From Tumebacillus sp. BK434 (GTDB lineage Bacteria > Bacillota > Bacilli > Tumebacillales > Tumebacillaceae): DNA of 64,000 nucleotides. The notes under the pieces were generated by a model. The model saw nothing but the letters and a program-made list of their open reading frames with translations, was not told the origin of the DNA and did not search any database. Of this stretch, positions 63,003-64,000 are shown piece after piece (positions within the stretch are counted from its first letter, which is position 1; each line of letters opens with the position of its first letter). Where the stretch lies: NCBI RefSeq assembly GCF_004340785.1, contig NZ_SLXS01000001.1, forward strand, positions 1,160,636 to 1,224,635. The letters are read 5' to 3'. A program made the translations under genes and the position numbers.

Positions 63003-63866
63003 ATGAAATCATGGCGTGCGAAGCTGGCCATCAGTGTTTTTGCTATTGTTGGAATATTGTGTCAAGTGCAGGATGACGCAGACGCGGCTGCTCCGGCTCC
63101 CAAGTACAACGTGCAGCTCAACGACCAGTTGGTCTCCTTTCCGGATGCGGTACCGTACCTTGACAACGCGGAACGCGTGCAGGTACCGATTCGCTTTTTG
63201 ACCGAGTCGATGGGCTATCAGGTGGAGTGGAAGTCGGATGGGCGTCAGGTGGCGGTGACGATGAAAAAAGGGACGACGACCGTGCAGTTAAAGACGGGCG
63301 ACCGCAAGATCATCGTCAACGGGATCGCGGAAGAGATGGATACCGTTCCCGTCTTGAAGCAGGACCGCACGTTTGTGCCGGTTCGCTTTGCCACCGAAGC
63401 CTTGAACGCGAAAGTCACTTGGCACCAACCGACACTGTCGGCGATCATCGCAACAGATGGAAGAACGCATCAGGCACTGGCACCCGTCTATGTGCCGGTC
63501 AGCGAAAAGATCATCAAAACGGCCAAAGCCTACATGGGCATCCCCTACGCCTGGGGCGGTACAACCCCGAAAGGTTTTGACTGCTCAGGCTTGACGCAGT
63601 ACGTGTTCGCGAAAAACGGCGTCACCTTGCCGCGCGTCTCGCGCGAGCAGTACACGTCTGGACAACCTGTCGCGAAAAGCTCGCTGAAAGTTGGCGATCT
63701 TGTCTTCTTCTCGCTCAATCAGAAAGGCGTCGTCGGACATGTTGGGATCTACACCGGAAACGGCGAGTTTATCTCCGCCACGTCGTCCAAAGGTGTCAGC
63801 ATCGCCAAAATCAACGACCCGTACTACTGGGGCGCCAAATATATCGGCGCGAAGCGAGTTCTCTAA
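63003..63866 (+). CDS. NlpC/P60 cell-wall endopeptidase with copper-amine-oxidase-like N-terminal domain
   Basis: 287 aa from the ATG at 63003 (GGAGGG 11 nt upstream; an ATG at 62982 precedes that site). Signal peptide about 1-30; a stalk of the Cu-amine-oxidase N-terminal type (about 36-150, VPIRFLTESMGYQVEWKSDG and its second repeat). The NlpC/P60 domain has Cys194 in GFDCSGLTQYVF and His246 in VGHVGIYTG. It should cut gamma-D-Glu-diamino acid bonds in peptidoglycan. Confidence 0.93.
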   Translation: MKSWRAKLAISVFAIVGILCQVQDDADAAAPAPKYNVQLNDQLVSFPDAVPYLDNAERVQVPIRFLTESMGYQVEWKSDGRQVAVTMKKGTTTVQLKTGDRKIIVNGIAEEMDTVPVLKQDRTFVPVRFATEALNAKVTWHQPTLSAIIATDGRTHQALAPVYVPVSEKIIKTAKAYMGIPYAWGGTTPKGFDCSGLTQYVFAKNGVTLPRVSREQYTSGQPVAKSSLKVGDLVFFSLNQKGVVGHVGIYTGNGEFISATSSKGVSIAKINDPYYWGAKYIGAKRVL

Positions 63867-63987
63867 AACGAATGCCCTTTTCACCAAAAAGACACCGTCC
63901 CGATGTGGTATTATCCCCTCATGGTAGACAAGAGAAAAAGGACATCGATAAGATGGACTTATCCTTGTTGACCGGAGGGGATTTTTT

Positions 63988-64000
63988 ATGGCTAAAAAAG
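63988..64000 (+). CDS. Start of a gene cut by the window end
   Basis: GGAGGGG at 63974-63980 is followed 7 nt later by ATG GCT AAA AAA, so a new coding region begins here (MAKK...). Upstream TATTAT (about 63909) may be a -10. Too short to identify. Confidence 0.55.

Overview
The window looks like chromosomal DNA from a GC-rich, endospore-forming member of the Bacillales. The clues are Spo0B, a Spo0E-type phosphatase, SpoIVFA/SpoIVFB, a SpoIIB-like protein, T-box and riboswitch leaders, GGAGG-type ribosome binding sites and frequent GTG/TTG starts. Two blocks keep the gene order known from Bacillus subtilis: aroQ-pepP-efp / gcvT-gcvPA-gcvPB / yqhH-yqhG / comG / aroK, and valS-folC-comC-spoIIB-maf-radC-mreBCD-minCD-spoIVFA-spoIVFB-rplU-prp-rpmA-spo0B-obg. 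The GC content and extra genes suggest an Alicyclobacillaceae (Tumebacillus-like) genome; that placement is inference. I see no rRNA, tRNA, CRISPR, prophage or insertion sequence.

Layout. 1-3 kb: efp, an M24 aminopeptidase, aroQ and a divergent histidine phosphatase. 3-7.3 kb: the glycine cleavage operon gcvT-gcvPA-gcvPB behind a tandem glycine riboswitch with a terminator. 7.3-12.6 kb: a YqhH-type SNF2 ATPase, YqhG, a secreted unknown, an orphan PhnD-like lipoprotein and a coiled-coil secreted protein. 12.7-17.5 kb: a DnaI-type ATPase, PheB, AsnB, AroK, a small membrane protein and a Spo0E-like peptide. 17.7-20.1 kb: a secreted M4 protease. 20.4-24.4 kb: a seven-gene comG-type pilus operon with tightly overlapping genes. 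24.6-28.3 kb: a membrane phosphoesterase, an SLH-domain metallopeptidase and an S66 carboxypeptidase. 28.4-31.3 kb: two dipeptide-type ABC permeases, the second carrying a C-terminal cytochrome c domain. 31.4-32.9 kb: a micro-ORF, a TSUP transporter and an M67 peptidase. 32.9-46.6 kb: obg through radC (ribosomal proteins L27/L21, sporulation, division and cell shape). 46.6-54 kb: maf, aspA, a GH114 protein behind a c-di-GMP-I riboswitch, SpoIIB-like, a YabE-like 3D protein, prepilin peptidase and PilT. 54-62.5 kb: folC, valS with a T-box leader, a small ABC exporter operon and a phosphohexomutase. 62.6-64 kb: a micro-ORF, a c-di-AMP riboswitch and an NlpC/P60 hydrolase, then the start of a cut-off gene.

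How the parts fit. Much of the window builds the cell envelope and septum (MreBCD, PBP2-type transpeptidase, MinCD, SpoIIB-like, NlpC/P60, YabE-like, LD-carboxypeptidase) and the spore programme. A competence or type IV pilus set is split over two loci: the comG operon at 20-24 kb, and prepilin peptidase plus PilT at 52-54 kb. Four ligand-sensing leaders are present: glycine, c-di-GMP, c-di-AMP and tRNA-Val.

The most unusual item is the fusion of an OppC-like permease to an extracytoplasmic mono-heme cytochrome c domain (29505-31250). It sits directly after an OppB-like partner, with no ATPase or binding protein beside it. I do not know of a described system with this architecture.
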